A DNA stretch of 64,000 nucleotides from Archegozetes longisetosus (Eukaryota; Arthropoda; Arachnida; Sarcoptiformes; Trhypochthoniidae), in contig JAEMBT020000001.1 in NCBI GenBank assembly GCA_018873245.2, forward strand, positions 3,658,001 through 3,722,000. Direction: 5' to 3'. Every line of letters begins with the position of its first letter. The first letter of the stretch is position 1. Both the position numbers and the translations under genes were made by a program. Below are positions 47,216 through 59,568 of this stretch, piece after piece. The notes beneath the pieces are model-generated. The model was given only the letters and a program-made list of their open reading frames with translations. It was not told the DNA's origin and searched no databases.

Positions 47216-48220
47216 TCGTATCTTGGATAAAGTTCTCCTTTAGTTTATAAATGTTTTATAAATTAAAGTAATATGTACTTAAATAACTACTTTTAATAAA
47301 TAGATTTATCGAAATAACCTTTTGATAATTATTGTTGATTATAATTGTTTGAAAGGATTCCATGCGTTTTTAGTTAAACTTTAATCAGGTTCAATTCAGA
47401 CAAATACTTTATTATTTATAGAATTTTCACGTCTATTAATTTAAATAAAGTTTTATAAAGTCTTACAAAATACATAGAAAACTTTATCAATTTGTATCCC
47501 AACAAATATTCTGTGTTATGAACTAAATAAATGAGAACTTTGAAACATAGCTAAGTATTGAACTACGAGTATTAAACTTTTCTTTTTAGTGTTTTTACAA
47601 TTGAGTTATGACTGAAAGAGATAAATGTTTGAATATTATAATAGAATAATTGCGTGTTGTCGGTTTGGTTAAATGAAGAAAAGATTGAATAATTAAAAGT
47701 TTACACTTAGATCCTTAAGAGTGAGAATAAACTGACGGCAAAACAAGTGTGTATTATTCTGAGAAAATTTGATTTCCAGATTAAAGCTAAGAGATAAAAT
47801 GTCCAAAATAACCTTGTTGCTAATAGTCTCTGACCGAGTTAACTCAATTCAATTTTTAATCTCTTCTTTTATGGTCACAATAAATTATTCTGTTTTATCT
47901 TAAGCCAACGGATTCTTGAAAACTATGAACTTTTTCGGATTTCTTCCGGCGATAGTGAGAGAAAACAATTGAGAAAAACATGAATTTGTTATCTAAACAG
48001 AACTGCAATTTACTTCGGTTTGAAATAGAAATTCTAAACAAATTATTATCAATAATTTTTTCTATAAGAGATATAGTTGTGTATCACAAGACTTATTTTC
48101 CCAAACCTTGATGTTGCATAGTATTTGGTAGGAATTGAGAAATTTAAAGATAGGGCTCAAATCATATAATTTATATAAAAGTGGAACTTAAGTGAAAAGA
48201 CAATTTTTAAGCAGAGAAAG
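47216..48220. other. Chitinase 1-2 spacer
   Basis: Downstream 300 bp are related to the segment after copy 2 (50188-50480), so the spacer was duplicated with the gene. A TATAAA box for copy 2 lies at 48174-48179. No gene. Confidence 0.6.
48174..48179 (+). promoter_or_regulatory. TATA box of chitinase copy 2
   Basis: TATAAA in TTATATAAAAGTGGAAC, 47 bp before the ATG; the same sequence stands at 51161-51166 before the pseudogene copy 3. Confidence 0.65.
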
Positions 48221-50187
48221 ATGGGTAAACTTTGGTATTTCTTATTATTATTAATAGGCTTTAGCTGTATTTTAAATATCGATGCGGTCGCAAAACGAGG
48301 TATTAAAAAGTTATCAATAATTCAAATAGAATTAAAATAGTGTCTAATATATTGGACAATTTCAGATCGTAATGATTACAGCAAGAAACCATATCGAGTA
48401 GTATGTTATTTTGGAAGTTGGGCAAATTATCACACAATAGACCCATTCAAGATTGAAAATATTGACCCAGAATTATGCACTCACGTAACGTATGGATTCG
48501 CTAAATTGAACGAATATGATTACATAATTGAAGCCTTCGACCCATATCTGGAATTTGATTTAAGTTAGTTTCAATTCTATCCAATTTACCACTTATTTTG
48601 TATTGAATGAGTCAATTAGATCTTATTAGGAATTGAAAATTAGTAAATTATTCGATAGTCGGGTCACTATAAAGCTCATAGTGTTTTGGAAATTAATATA
48701 AAAATATTCACTTATTTATTAATTAGAGGCTTATGAGCGCTTCGTTAATCTCCGTAAACAAAACCCAACGCTAACTACAATCATAGCAATCGGAGGATGG
48801 TATGAAGGATCTGAAAAATACTCTGATATGGCTAGGGATCCGGCTAAGAGAAAGAAATTTGTCAGCAGTGTACTCGAATTCCTACAAAAACACGATTTCG
48901 ATGGTTTGGACGTCGATTGGGAATATCCGTCAAACAGAGGAGGCGATCCGAAGGTTGACAAGGACAACTTTATAGCACTTCTGACTGAATTGAAAGAAGC
49001 TTTTGAACCGCACGGCTATCTGTTAACAGCAGCTGTTTCTCCAGGAAAGAAAACTATAGACTCGGCTTACATTATTCCGAAATTGAATGAACTACTCGAT
49101 ATTATAAATGTGATGGCTTATGATTACCATGGAGGTTGGGAAGATAGACTCGGACATAATGCACCACTTTATAAGAGACCTGATGAACACGATGAATTGT
49201 CGGCCTGGTTCAATGTTAACTACACTGTCAACTATTGGATTGAAAAGGGAGCCGATAAAAAGAAGATGGTTATGGGTATGCCTTTCTATGGCAGAGCCTG
49301 GACTCTCCAAAGTCCTGAAAAAGTCAATTTGAACGATACCGTAAAAGGTATGTCTCCGGCAGGATTTATAACTGGAGAAGAAGGTGTATTAGGATATAAT
49401 GAGGTATTAAAATTGAGTTATAGGTTTAAACTCGGTATGTTATGAATTTGAATTTTATTTAGCTCTGCCAAATACAAAAAAATCAAAGCTCTGAATGGAC
49501 AATAAAATATGATCCGTATTATAAGGCTCCTTACTCTTACAATAAAACACTTTGGATTGGATATGATAACGTTAAGAGTCTTTCATGCAAAGTAAGCTCA
49601 AATTGAATCTAACTCTCCAGCAAGTATTGCATAAAACATATTCTGTAATTTAATATTTATAGTTAGCGTTTCTCAAGAAAATGGGATTATCAGGAGGTAT
49701 GGTTTGGGCAATAGAAAATGATGACTTCATGGATAGATGCGGTGGTGGAAAGAATCCACTTCTGCATAAAGTTCATAATATGCTTAACGGCAATGAAAAG
49801 GAATCGTTTGAATGTAGTATTGAATCAGAAGTGATTACAACTACTACAACAAGTTCACCAACAACTGCATCTACAGTAGTCTCATCGTCAACGAAAACAG
49901 CTCCGGTTACAGCATCCACAGCTTCAACAGCTTCAACAGCGCATCCAACAACTGCAGAGCCAACAGGAACTCCTTTTATATCTACACAAATAGGATCGCA
50001 CACGATTCGGTGTTTTAAATCTGGTTACATTGCACACCCAACAGACAGACATAAATATGTAGTTTGTGAATATGTAGCAGAAGGTCCAAGACAAGGATGG
50101 TGGATTCACATTTTGGATTGTGCACCAGGAACCAGATGGCATCAGCCAACTGAAAATTGTATTGAAGACGCGCCACCCCAATTTTAA
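48221..50187 (+). CDS. Chitinase, GH18 + linker + chitin-binding domain (copy 2)
   Basis: Exons 48221-48299, 48366-48563, 48727-49403, 49463-49591 and 49663-50187 give 535 residues with the same phases as copy 1; exons 1, 3 and 4 are identical in length. The GH18 motif FDGLDVDWEYP is intact, as are YHGGWEDRLGH and MGMPFYGRAW. The linker is shorter and richer in Ala/Ser/Val than in copy 1, and the C-terminal chitin-binding domain is complete (six Cys). Exon 2 is 15 bp shorter, lacking the DDKKNPW-type insert of copy 1. Same predicted role. AATAAA at 50257-50262. Confidence 0.95.
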
Positions 50188-51208
50188 TAACCCAATCTTC
50201 AATTGAGTTCACGTTTAATTTATAATCTTTTTATGAATGAATGTGATTTGTATTCTAATAAAGTAACTGTTTTTAAATTAATTCATTCATTGAGGCAATT
50301 GTTTCATAATTATTGTCCGCTGTTTGAGAACATTTCGGAATACTTTGTCAAACTTTAGCTCAAATTCTGTAATATTTACAGAATTTAATGCCTGTTAATC
50401 TAATTAAAGTTTAAATAAAGCCATATAAAAAATAGAAAATTTTATAAAATGTCATCCTAACAAATATTTCTAGTTATGAGTTATTTTACTAAATGAATGA
50501 TAGCTCGAGGGCATAACAAATATTTTGTATATTGATTCCACGAATCTTTCAATTAGTCTAGCTTTTAATACTGTTATTGCAACTTGATTTTGACTAAATT
50601 AATTCAATGTTATTATGAGATTATTGTTTATCTTAAAAGTTAAGCACAAAAGAAGGGATTCAATTACTGAAAGTTAGTGTTTAAATCCTTGTGAGTGAGA
50701 GTCAATTATTGGGAAACATGTGTGTATTATTTTGAGGAAACTGGATTTTGAGATTAAAGTTAAAGATAAAATATCTAAAAGCAATGTTATTACTAGTAAT
50801 CATATTGACCGAATTTGCTAAAAATCCAATTTTGATCCTTATTTTGCAGTCAAAATAAACAGAAGATTGTTTTGTTTTAATTATAAGCTAACAATATATC
50901 TTTATCAAAAGATTATTCAACCAATTCTTTCAGAGATAATCACAAAACTAACTGCAGAATTAAATAAATTTGATTTTCTGTCTAACTTTAACTACAACTA
51001 ATCTTACGTATAAATGTCAGTTTCAAACTAATGTTTTCTATCAATGTTTTTTGTAATTCATATCGTCCTGAATCGTACGACTCAATTGTTCAAACCTTCA
51101 TTCGCACACTAACTGATAAAATTTAGAGATTTGAAGGTAATACTTAGAGCATAAGATTTATATAAAAGTGGAACTCAAGTGAAAAGACAAGCTTTTAAGC
51201 GGGAAAAC
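50188..51208. other. Chitinase 2-3 spacer
   Basis: Related to the 1-2 spacer over much of its length. Contains the TATA box at 51161-51166. No gene. Confidence 0.6.
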
Positions 51209-54200
51209 ATGGATAAACATTGGTGTTTATTATTATTATTAACAGGCTTTATTTACATATTAAACATTGATGCGGTCACAAAAAGGGCTATTCAACACTT
51301 TTAAATATTAATAATTAAAATATAAGTCTCTAAATTAGTGTACAATTTCAGATTGTAACGATTACAGCAAAAATCTACATCGTATTGCGTGTAATTTTGC
51401 AAGTTGGTCTGCTTTTTACCAAGTAGATCCATTCAAGATTGAAGATACTTATGTTCACTCATATTAATTACGGTTTGGCTAAGTTGTCAATTCAATGACT
51501 CAATTGAAGCTTTCGATTCATATCTCAATTTGAAGACTGGTACTTTCGAGTTAAGTCAGTTTAACTAACTTCAACTTCAGACCAAATAAGTCCATTAATA
51601 CTTATTAAGAATTCAAAATTATTAATCATTAGTTAGGGAAATAGTTGAATCGCTTTAAAGTTTTTTGTTTTTTGTCAATAGTTGTTAATTAAACTCAACG
51701 CTAACTACAAACACAAGACTCAAAGGATGTTATGAAGGATCAGAAAAATGCTCTGATATAGGCTAGGGATCTGATTGAGAGAAAGAGACTTGTGAGTAGA
51801 GCAGTCGCTTTCTTTTAGAAATACGATTTCGATGGCTTAGATGTCGACTAGAGATATTCGTGAAGCAGAAACAGCAACCCGCACGTCGGCAGTTTTATAG
51901 CACTTCTCACCGAATGGAAGGAAGCTTTGGAACCGCGCAGCTTTCTCTTAGCAGCTGTTTCTCCGGTAAAGAAACTACAGACTCGACATGTTATTCCGAA
52001 ATAGAATCAATTATTAAATTATATCATAAATGTTATGACACGATTACCACAGAGGCTGGGAAGACAATGTCGGACATAATCTCGGACTTTATAAAGGTCT
52101 GGCGAGACAGATGAGTTGTCGATTCCGTTAAATGTTAACTATACTACCAATTATTGGATAGAAAAGAGATAGTTATGGTTGACTCACTTTGGCAGAATCT
52201 GGAATATATAAAGCACTGAAAAAGTGAGTTAAAATGATACCGCCAAAGGTATGTCTCTAGCAGAAATGATATCTGTAGAAGAAAGTATTCTAGGATATAA
52301 TTAGGCATGAAAATTGAGTTTTGTAAGCTTGAACAAATACACGATATATGATCAATTTTAATCTGTTTAGGTCTGCCAAATACACAAAAATCAAACTTGT
52401 GAGTGGACAACAGAGTGTATATACTAAAAGTACTGACAAGAAGATATCACATATGACAATTCAATTTGTTTACCAAAGCAAATTCAATTAATTTGTTTTG
52501 ATATTAAATAAACAATTATCACTATTTTAGCTGCTGGTTTTGGGATCTAACAAAGTTTGCGACTAATATTTATTACGTCATTTATGCTTACATTACATTG
52601 TTTTGATTGAATTTTATGAGCAAAATAACAATCATTAATTCAATTAACGTTTTAAATATTTTAAAAGAATGAATTAATTTCTTACCAAAACCAACAATGT
52701 CTATCTTCTAAAGAAGAAGAATTGGCTCAATATCTTTCGATTAATTGACAACATTGTGAATTTGACGAAAAGCAGATATTGACTTTGATTACCTCTGAAC
52801 TGGGAAGGTCGCGCACTTGAGCAATGCTTTTAAAATGAAACTAAGTTCTAAATATGATTAAAGTCATATAAAATATCAGACAATTAATCATTTTTGCAAA
52901 TGGCCTCTGAATTCTGCAAAAATTGAGAATAAAAATGTTCAGCTAGCTTTGATACAAAATTTGAAAAGAGTTTTAATATGTAACTTCCTTCGCCAAGTGG
53001 TAGGATTAGCAAGATTATCGACCTAGGTTCGAAGCTCTATGTGCACTTTTTTATTTTTCTTTAGTTTCTCAAATTAAACATATTTGAAACTTTTAAAACT
53101 TTTTTAACCGATGGAATATTCAAATTAAGCAAATTGCAGAATTTAATTAAATTTAAATTAATTAAGTCCATTTCAAGCTGTATTCTTGTCTTTGTAAAAA
53201 TATTTATTCATAGATTAAAAATATTTTTGTTTATGATAGAATATTGCTTGAATTTAATTTAATTAGTTTAAATCTGGTTAAATTCTATAATTTATTACTT
53301 AATCAACATATTCCATCAGTTAAAATAGTTTTAAAAGTTTCAGATATACTTGACTTGAGAAACTGAGAGAAAAATAAAAAAGTTTATATAGAGCTTCGAA
53401 TCTAGATCGATAATCTTACGAGTCCTGTGAGTTATACATCACTTGACCGAGAAACATATGCATTAAAACTCTTGCAGAAATTTTGTATAAAATTTAACTG
53501 AAATATCTTATTCTTAATCTTTGTAGAATTTAGAGGTAGAATTTGCAAAAATAATCAATTGTCTGATATTTTATGTGACTAGTCATATATTGTTTCATTT
53601 TAAAAGCATTTCAAAAGTACGCAACCTTGCCGGTTGAGTCAAATGAAGCCAAGATAAAATCTGAAAATGTGATTAAGGTTTGTTTATTATTGAATGATAA
53701 TCAATGTATTGAATTTAATTGTCAGTGCACTGGAGGTGCATTCATTTGTTGTGGTGATCGTAAGCATAATCCGTACTTTAATCAATTTTATAGAATATCA
53801 TAACTTAAATAATTCTGAAATTTAAACGAATAAAAAGGCAAAATTCCAAAAATGGTAGCTACAATAGTAATAATTGTTTATTTGATATAAAAATATATTA
53901 ATTGAATTTGCTTTGGTAAACAAATCAAGTTATCATGTGATAGTTCCTTGTGAGTCATTATTTCAGCGTACCTAAACGTTTGTGATTTAATTCTCAAAAG
54001 AAAACACTTTTTAAAGTAAAATTTTTTAAAAATCTTGTTTTCAGTTACTCAGCGTAATCGGCGTACATAAAAAAAGTGACTCGGTAATTTATAATCACTA
54101 AGTATACTTACTAAGAAACAGTTTGGGTCAAATATGATGACGTTGAGTCTTTTACGCAGAGAAAGTAATTAAATAGAGTTAAAGAGATATTCAGAGCCAA

Positions 54201-54595
54201 TTTCTTTATTATATCGTTTAAGCTGTTCTGAATGATTGACGAGCAAATCAATTTGAAACTTAAATATTTATAGTTAGCGTTCTAGGAGGAAATGGCAATG
54301 TCAGGAGGTATGGTTTGAGGACTAGAAAACGATCAGTTCATGAATAGACGAAACGGTAGAAAGAATCCATTTCTACATAAAGCCCATAATATGCTTAACA
54401 GTAATGGAAAGGAATCGTTAAAGTGTAATCTTCAATAAGAAGTCACTCGATTACTATTCACTACAGCCCCAGTAACACATTGACCTACGACTCAATGACA
54501 GGTAACTTCTAGATAGGAGATGGTATTAACCAACTGATAGTTAATCCGATCTTCTATATAGCTGACGCTTAGTTTGTAATCTTTTTACGAACGAA
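51209..54595 (+). pseudogene. Chitinase copy 3, degenerate and interrupted
   Basis: All five exon equivalents can be traced, but with many frameshifts and stops. Exon 1 (from ATG 51209) still encodes a signal peptide. Exon 2 (about 51353 on) frameshifts after FKIEDT. In exon 3 the catalytic motif reads FDGLDVD then TAG at 51849-51851, so the Trp-Glu of DWEYP is lost. Exon 4 (52369 on) is cut by a long inverted-repeat insertion (about 52433-53955) and resumes near 54110; exon 5 (about 54274-54440) has a TGA within the GMVW block. The CBM and linker are unrecognisable; 3' UTR homology continues to about 54595. The promoter TATA region is conserved, so it might still be transcribed. Confidence 0.92.
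52433..53955. mobile_element. 1.5 kb long inverted-repeat element with tRNA-like boxes
   Basis: Two arms of about 760 bp are imperfect reverse complements along their whole length. Outer match: GATTTGTTTACCAAAGCAAA-type sequence at about 52463 and 53905-53926 inverted. Middle match: ATCAGACAATTAATCA near 52878 with 53555-53570 inverted. The centre is near 53200. Each arm carries a tRNA-like segment, most clearly at 52990-53055 (GCCAAGTGGTAGG A-box-like; AGGTTCGAAGCTC B-box-like; then a T-run), with the inverted counterpart near 53390-53465. No ORF of note. It splits exon 4 of chitinase copy 3. Confidence 0.78.
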
Positions 54596-55439
54596 TGTGA
54601 TGTGTATTTAAACAAAAAATCCTTTTTTAATAAATAGATATATCGGAAGAGTTTTCAAATAATTATTGTGCAACTACTTTATATAGCAGTTGACTCTATA
54701 ATCTGTTCATCAGTAGGGATTGTTATGATCTGTATTTAATGCTTATTCAAAACATAATTTTCATATGAAACAAATATTCTTATTAAGCAATTATCCAACT
54801 CGATCTATACTTGAATTTGGATTAGGTTGGATTAGATGAAGCTTAAAATTTGGAGATTCATTTTGTCTGACATTATACAATAATACCTCAATATAGCGGA
54901 TCGTTGAGGACTGACAATTCACGTTGACTATAACTAGGTTTAGCTGTAAACATGTAAAATTAAGTTGAAATGAGTGTGTTGGTTCGGAGTCTTACGTTTA
55001 CCATATCGAGGATTCACTGAATTGGATAGTGAAAGGACTGTTGCATTTAGTAATAGAAAGATCATCAATCACTTGATCTCATTGTTTTTTATGCTTCAAT
55101 ATCTTCCTCATAAAATGTGATCAATTTATGACAGATCAAACTCTTACATGAACTTCAGCTTAAAATGTAGCCGAATAATTGCCGGTTTACTGGAAAGCAT
55201 TAAACTGAGTGAAGGCTCCAATCGGTTGATTAATGAAAATTTCATTAAAAACTATTTGTTTGGTTTCTAGAAGCTAATTTGAGAAAATGTCATATTCCAT
55301 ACCATTTAAATAAATTCAAACCATATATTTTCAGAATGTTCACATATAATTAGTTACCAATAAATTAAGTCAAAGGACTCATTAGTAAATTTTTGAAAGA
55401 AACCAGATTTTAAATTATTTGAAATGTTTTTAAATATAT

Positions 55440-55560
55440 GCTCAAACTCGTTTATAACGAACGCTTTTGGCTACGTAGACCAGTTCACTATAGACGGGTT
55501 GGAGTGTATACACACCACTATAGCTCGAAAACAGTAGCTATGATGTTCGCTTAAAATTCT
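55440..55560. mobile_element. Pogo/Tigger-like remnant
   Basis: AACTCGTTTATAACGAACG at the left resembles a pogo/Tigger end; GTTCACTATAGACGGGTTGG and CACTATAGCTCGAAAACAG further right look like degenerate internal or partner ends. Confidence 0.45.
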
Positions 55561-56032
55561 ATTCAATCTGTCAGTTAAGAGTTGAAGAAAATAAAAGCAA
55601 GCAGAAAGTTAGTTAGTAAATAAATCTTATATACATAGATTTTGAGGTAGGATCAAAAATGGCAATATTTAAGTTAAAACAAAGCACGTCATTTATTAAG
55701 TAGTTAACATACAGTATGTTAAAGTGAACTTTGTGCAACTTTTGTATGTTGAGTCCAACAGCTTTTGTCTTCCAATTATTTACTATCTGTACTCTTTTTC
55801 CAATTGTTAGTATAGCTTATTGTTCTATTTGTTAACAAATACTTTTATCGTTGTTTATTCAGAGTTATATAACTAATTGGTTTATAATGTTTTTTGTTGA
55901 AACCCAAATCCAAGCATCTCTGGTTAGGCTAAGCAATCAATTTTGGTCATTTTTACATGTCTTAACTTGAGCTAAAAATACAAAAAAGTATATCGATTTT
56001 TATCCAATTCAAATTCAAATCAGTTATACACT

Positions 56033-56225
56033 TAAAAACTTAATAATAGTTGATAGCAACCAAGAGTGATGCGCTCCATCAGATCATAATTTATGGAATA
56101 TTAACAAACTTATAAAAAATTCAATAGTAATGAAAGCAAATTACAAATGAAAACTACAAAAATTGATGCGTATCACAAGAAGATTGACATAGTAAAAGTC
56201 TCTTTCTTGCTGCTTTAACTTTTAG
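56033..56225. repeat. Dispersed repeat, copy 2
   Basis: Related to 4676-4875, same orientation; shares GTTGATAGCAACCA and TTGATGCGTATCACAAG blocks. Confidence 0.6.
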
Positions 56226-56667
56226 ACTGTTCACTGTTTGTAGGATCAAAAAGATCTATTCAATTATACTTAATGATAACTATTTGTTGGTCTTTTTTTC
56301 TACTAACTTCTTGATTATTATTACGTTTGTTCAATGTGATTTTGAGATGAGATCAGAATTTCTGAAGAAAATTGGGAATCAGTAGACATTACCCAAGAAT
56401 TCAATGATTCCAGAATTCCTAAAAAAATGACCAAATTTACTGAAAAGCAATGAGACAGAACTTATTTGAAGCATAAAAGCCAATCGAAGCTGGAGCTGAA
56501 TTAAAGTTAACTGTACATTAGGTGAAATGTGTTTTGCTATTAATATAATGAATTAGTTAGGATTGAAAAAGGTTATTGTCTGGAAAATAACACGATTTTC
56601 AACTTATAAATGTCTAATTTAGGATTAGATGATAAGTCAATGTCTTGAATATAGATGAGAAGAAGAA

Positions 56668-56732
56668 AAGTGTAACAAAAGTGTAACAAAAGTGAAACAA
56701 AAGTGTAACAAAAGTGTAACAAAAGTGTAGCA
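56668..56732. repeat. 11-12 bp tandem repeat
   Basis: Six copies of GTGTAACAAAA-type units, one with GTGAAAC. Confidence 0.8.
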
Positions 56733-57183
56733 TTAAATTAGTCATTTCAAACTCAGCATTAGCTGTTAAGTCATAGTTGAGTAACTGATAGAAAGACTTA
56801 CGTGTAACTAAAATAGCATTAGAGATAGAACTTTATAGCAGTTACCCAATCAAACATCTCTAGAGAGTTAAGATTTAGGGAGACATGACATTAGTTACTA
56901 GAGTCTAAGATAATAGAAAGCAATTGTTTAATGCAGTTGTTCTTTCAAGAACAAAAGCTAATAATAGTGAATAACGACATTGACACTAACGAACTATAAA
57001 TTATTAGAGTACTCCTACTCCTTCTGCTATTATTATTAAATTATAAATAAGACTAATGCCTGTAATACAATACTAATCAAACTGCTTTTCATATCTACCA
57101 AATTAGTAGTTTTCCGTTTATACGTTCTCATAATATCGAATCAGTTTCATCTCAGATACTCAGCGCTTGATTTCAAGTCTATT

Positions 57184-57456
57184 GGTTTTGAAGTCTAGTG
57201 GGTTTGAAGTGTTGCGGGTTTGAAGTGTCGCGGGTTTGAAGTGTCGCGGGTTTGAAGTGTTGCGGGTTTGAAGTGTTGCGGGTTTGAAGTGTTGCGGGTT
57301 TGAAGTGTTGCGGGTTTGAAGTGTCGCGGGTTTGAAGTGTCGCGGGTTTGAAGTGTCGCGGGTTTGAAGTGTCGCGGGTTTGAAGTGTCGCGGGTTTGAA
57401 GTGTCGCGGGTTTGAAGTGTTGCGGGTTTGAACTCTAGTTCGTTTGAAGTGTTGAG
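57184..57456. repeat. 16-bp GC-rich minisatellite, about 17 copies
   Basis: Unit GTGTYGCGGGTTTGAA repeated about 17 times with two main variants (TTGCGGG and TCGCGGG) and degenerate end copies. Locally far richer in G and C than its surroundings, with strong G/T versus C/A strand asymmetry. Confidence 0.93.
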
Positions 57457-58455
57457 AACATATCTTCAGTTAGAGAACTCTAGTTCAGAACTCTAGCTAA
57501 TTAAGTTTACAAATGAATGTTTTTATAAGAATAGATAAACATTGGTATGAATTTGAGTTGTTAGCCGTCGGAACTTTTAGTTATAAGTTTCTGACTATAG
57601 AGAGATATCTGTTATGAGTGCATAAGAATGTGAATGAAAATTAAGCTATTTTTGTGCTTCTCTTCATTGTTGGCAATAGAAAATAGATTTTGTTTTCTCA
57701 CAATATTTCTTAAAGTTGTAAAAATCTGATTTAAATGCAAATATTGAAAACTATTTCTTAAAAGAAAACAAATTGAGTATCGATTGAAACAATGAATTGA
57801 AAGTAAAGAAAGCATAGAAATAGGCTTAAAGATAGAGTAGAATTAACTGAAAGGAGAGGTTAAATTTACTAATAGTTGGATAAGAAGCGACTTAGTAATG
57901 AATATAAAGTTGAATAAAAACTAGTATTAAAGAGAATCACATTTAATGTTAGACGTGAATCAATAAGTGTTGACCTGTTATGCTTTCAATGTTGTTGCAG
58001 CCAATTGAAAACCTGCTGCCCTACAAATCCTAGAATTATCTTATCTCATGCGCCAAATATAGTATGAAGGAGTGGTGAGCAATCTTTTCAATGCATATTT
58101 CATACATTATTTCAAACATTATTTCTAATATTATTCTCAAATCATTTCTTTTTGACACATCATAACAAAGTTTTCCTTATTTTACAAATAAGAGCTATTA
58201 ATAGATGAATATTTTTCAGATCTATATTAATCATTAAATATGAGGCAAGTTAGGTAAAATACTCAAGACAATTAGTATATGAATGAAGATTAGTATATGA
58301 ATTGTATTGACTAAGCAATAGATTTATTCGTAACAAACGTTATGAGAATTAGTATGAAAACACTAACAAATATGCTAATAATCTACCTATGCGTACAGGT
58401 ATTCACTTACTGTATATAGTACGTTACTGAATAAGCAAAGCTCGTTATATACTCT

Positions 58456-58460
<5 letters not shown>

Positions 58461-58496
<36 letters not shown>
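58461..58496. repeat. (CT)n microsatellite
   Basis: Perfect CT run of about 36 bp. Confidence 0.9.
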
Positions 58497-58499
<3 letters not shown>

Positions 58500-59159
58500 T
58501 GACAAAAAACATTCATGAAGTTGTGAACCGGAACTAATTATGTGACATAATCGCTAAGAAACAAGTTTTCACATAAAGTGATTTGTTTACTGAATTAGGA
58601 GGGTGAAATTTAAGAAAATAAGTTTGAAGAGTGGAATATGGAAAATGAAGTATAGGTAAGTGTAGTAAATGTTAACCTAGAAAAGCACTCGATATAATAA
58701 GTTTTGCAGTAACCTCATGCTAAATGCGTCAATTGAATAGCATCTCTTAACAATGAAACTTCTCTTTAATCAGTAGCGAAAGTCAATAGATAAAACTCGT
58801 TCACAATGTACAATTGAAAGCTATTTGAACTCTGGTTGAGAAGCCGGTACTCAGCTTTTGAGTAAATATTGATCTAATAGAGAAAAATATTGCGCTTTGT
58901 TTAATTTCATAATTTAAAGCTTTGACAAAAACATCAAACCATATAATTGATTGAATGAAAATAGTATAAAACGATTGTAAAATGAGAATCTAGCAACAAT
59001 TAAAAACTTTTAAAACCCAATTTACTTAATGAATAATTAATAAAACTTTAAAGAATCAATTTATTTCAGGTCAATTAAATAAATTGGTCTAATATATTAT
59101 AAGAGAATTTAATTAGAAATTTATACGCAAAAGTCTGGAGATGGAGAGCTTACGTTGAG

Positions 59160-59220
59160 TTAGGTTAGATTAGTTTAGGTTAGTTTAGGTTAGTTTAGGT
59201 TAGTTTAGGTTAGTTCAGGT
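59160..59220. repeat. TTTAGGTTAG tandem repeat
   Basis: About five copies of a 10-bp unit resembling two telomere-like units (TTAGG related). Confidence 0.8.
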
Positions 59221-59495
59221 CTTATGATTGTTGAAATAATTATTTTCGTTGATTAACTTTCTTAATGACTACAAATCAAAGTAAATCTATTTTTGATATA
59301 ACAGCAACTTTAATAGAAGCCGAACAGTCATAAAAGTTAGTACTAATTCAATAAACTCAAGCAGAAGAGTAACTGCTTATTGAAGTTGAGTTGAAATATA
59401 ATTTTGTTCTGCTAGTGGGTAAAAAGTGAATTTCTCGGTTCGCAGAGCTCTTATAGAATACAATTGTTTTGGCCATGTCTTAAACTTCATTATTC

Positions 59496-59568
59496 GTCTC
59501 AGTCTCTCAGATCTCAGTCTCTCAGATCTCAGTCTCTCAGATTTCTGTCTCTCAGATCTCTGTCTCTT
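59496..59568. repeat. 15-bp tandem repeat
   Basis: Four to five copies of CTCAGTCTCTCAGAT-type units. Confidence 0.8.

Noticed and set aside
57184-57456. CRISPR array
   Set aside because: The units are contiguous 16-mers without spacers, in a eukaryotic genome; it is a minisatellite.
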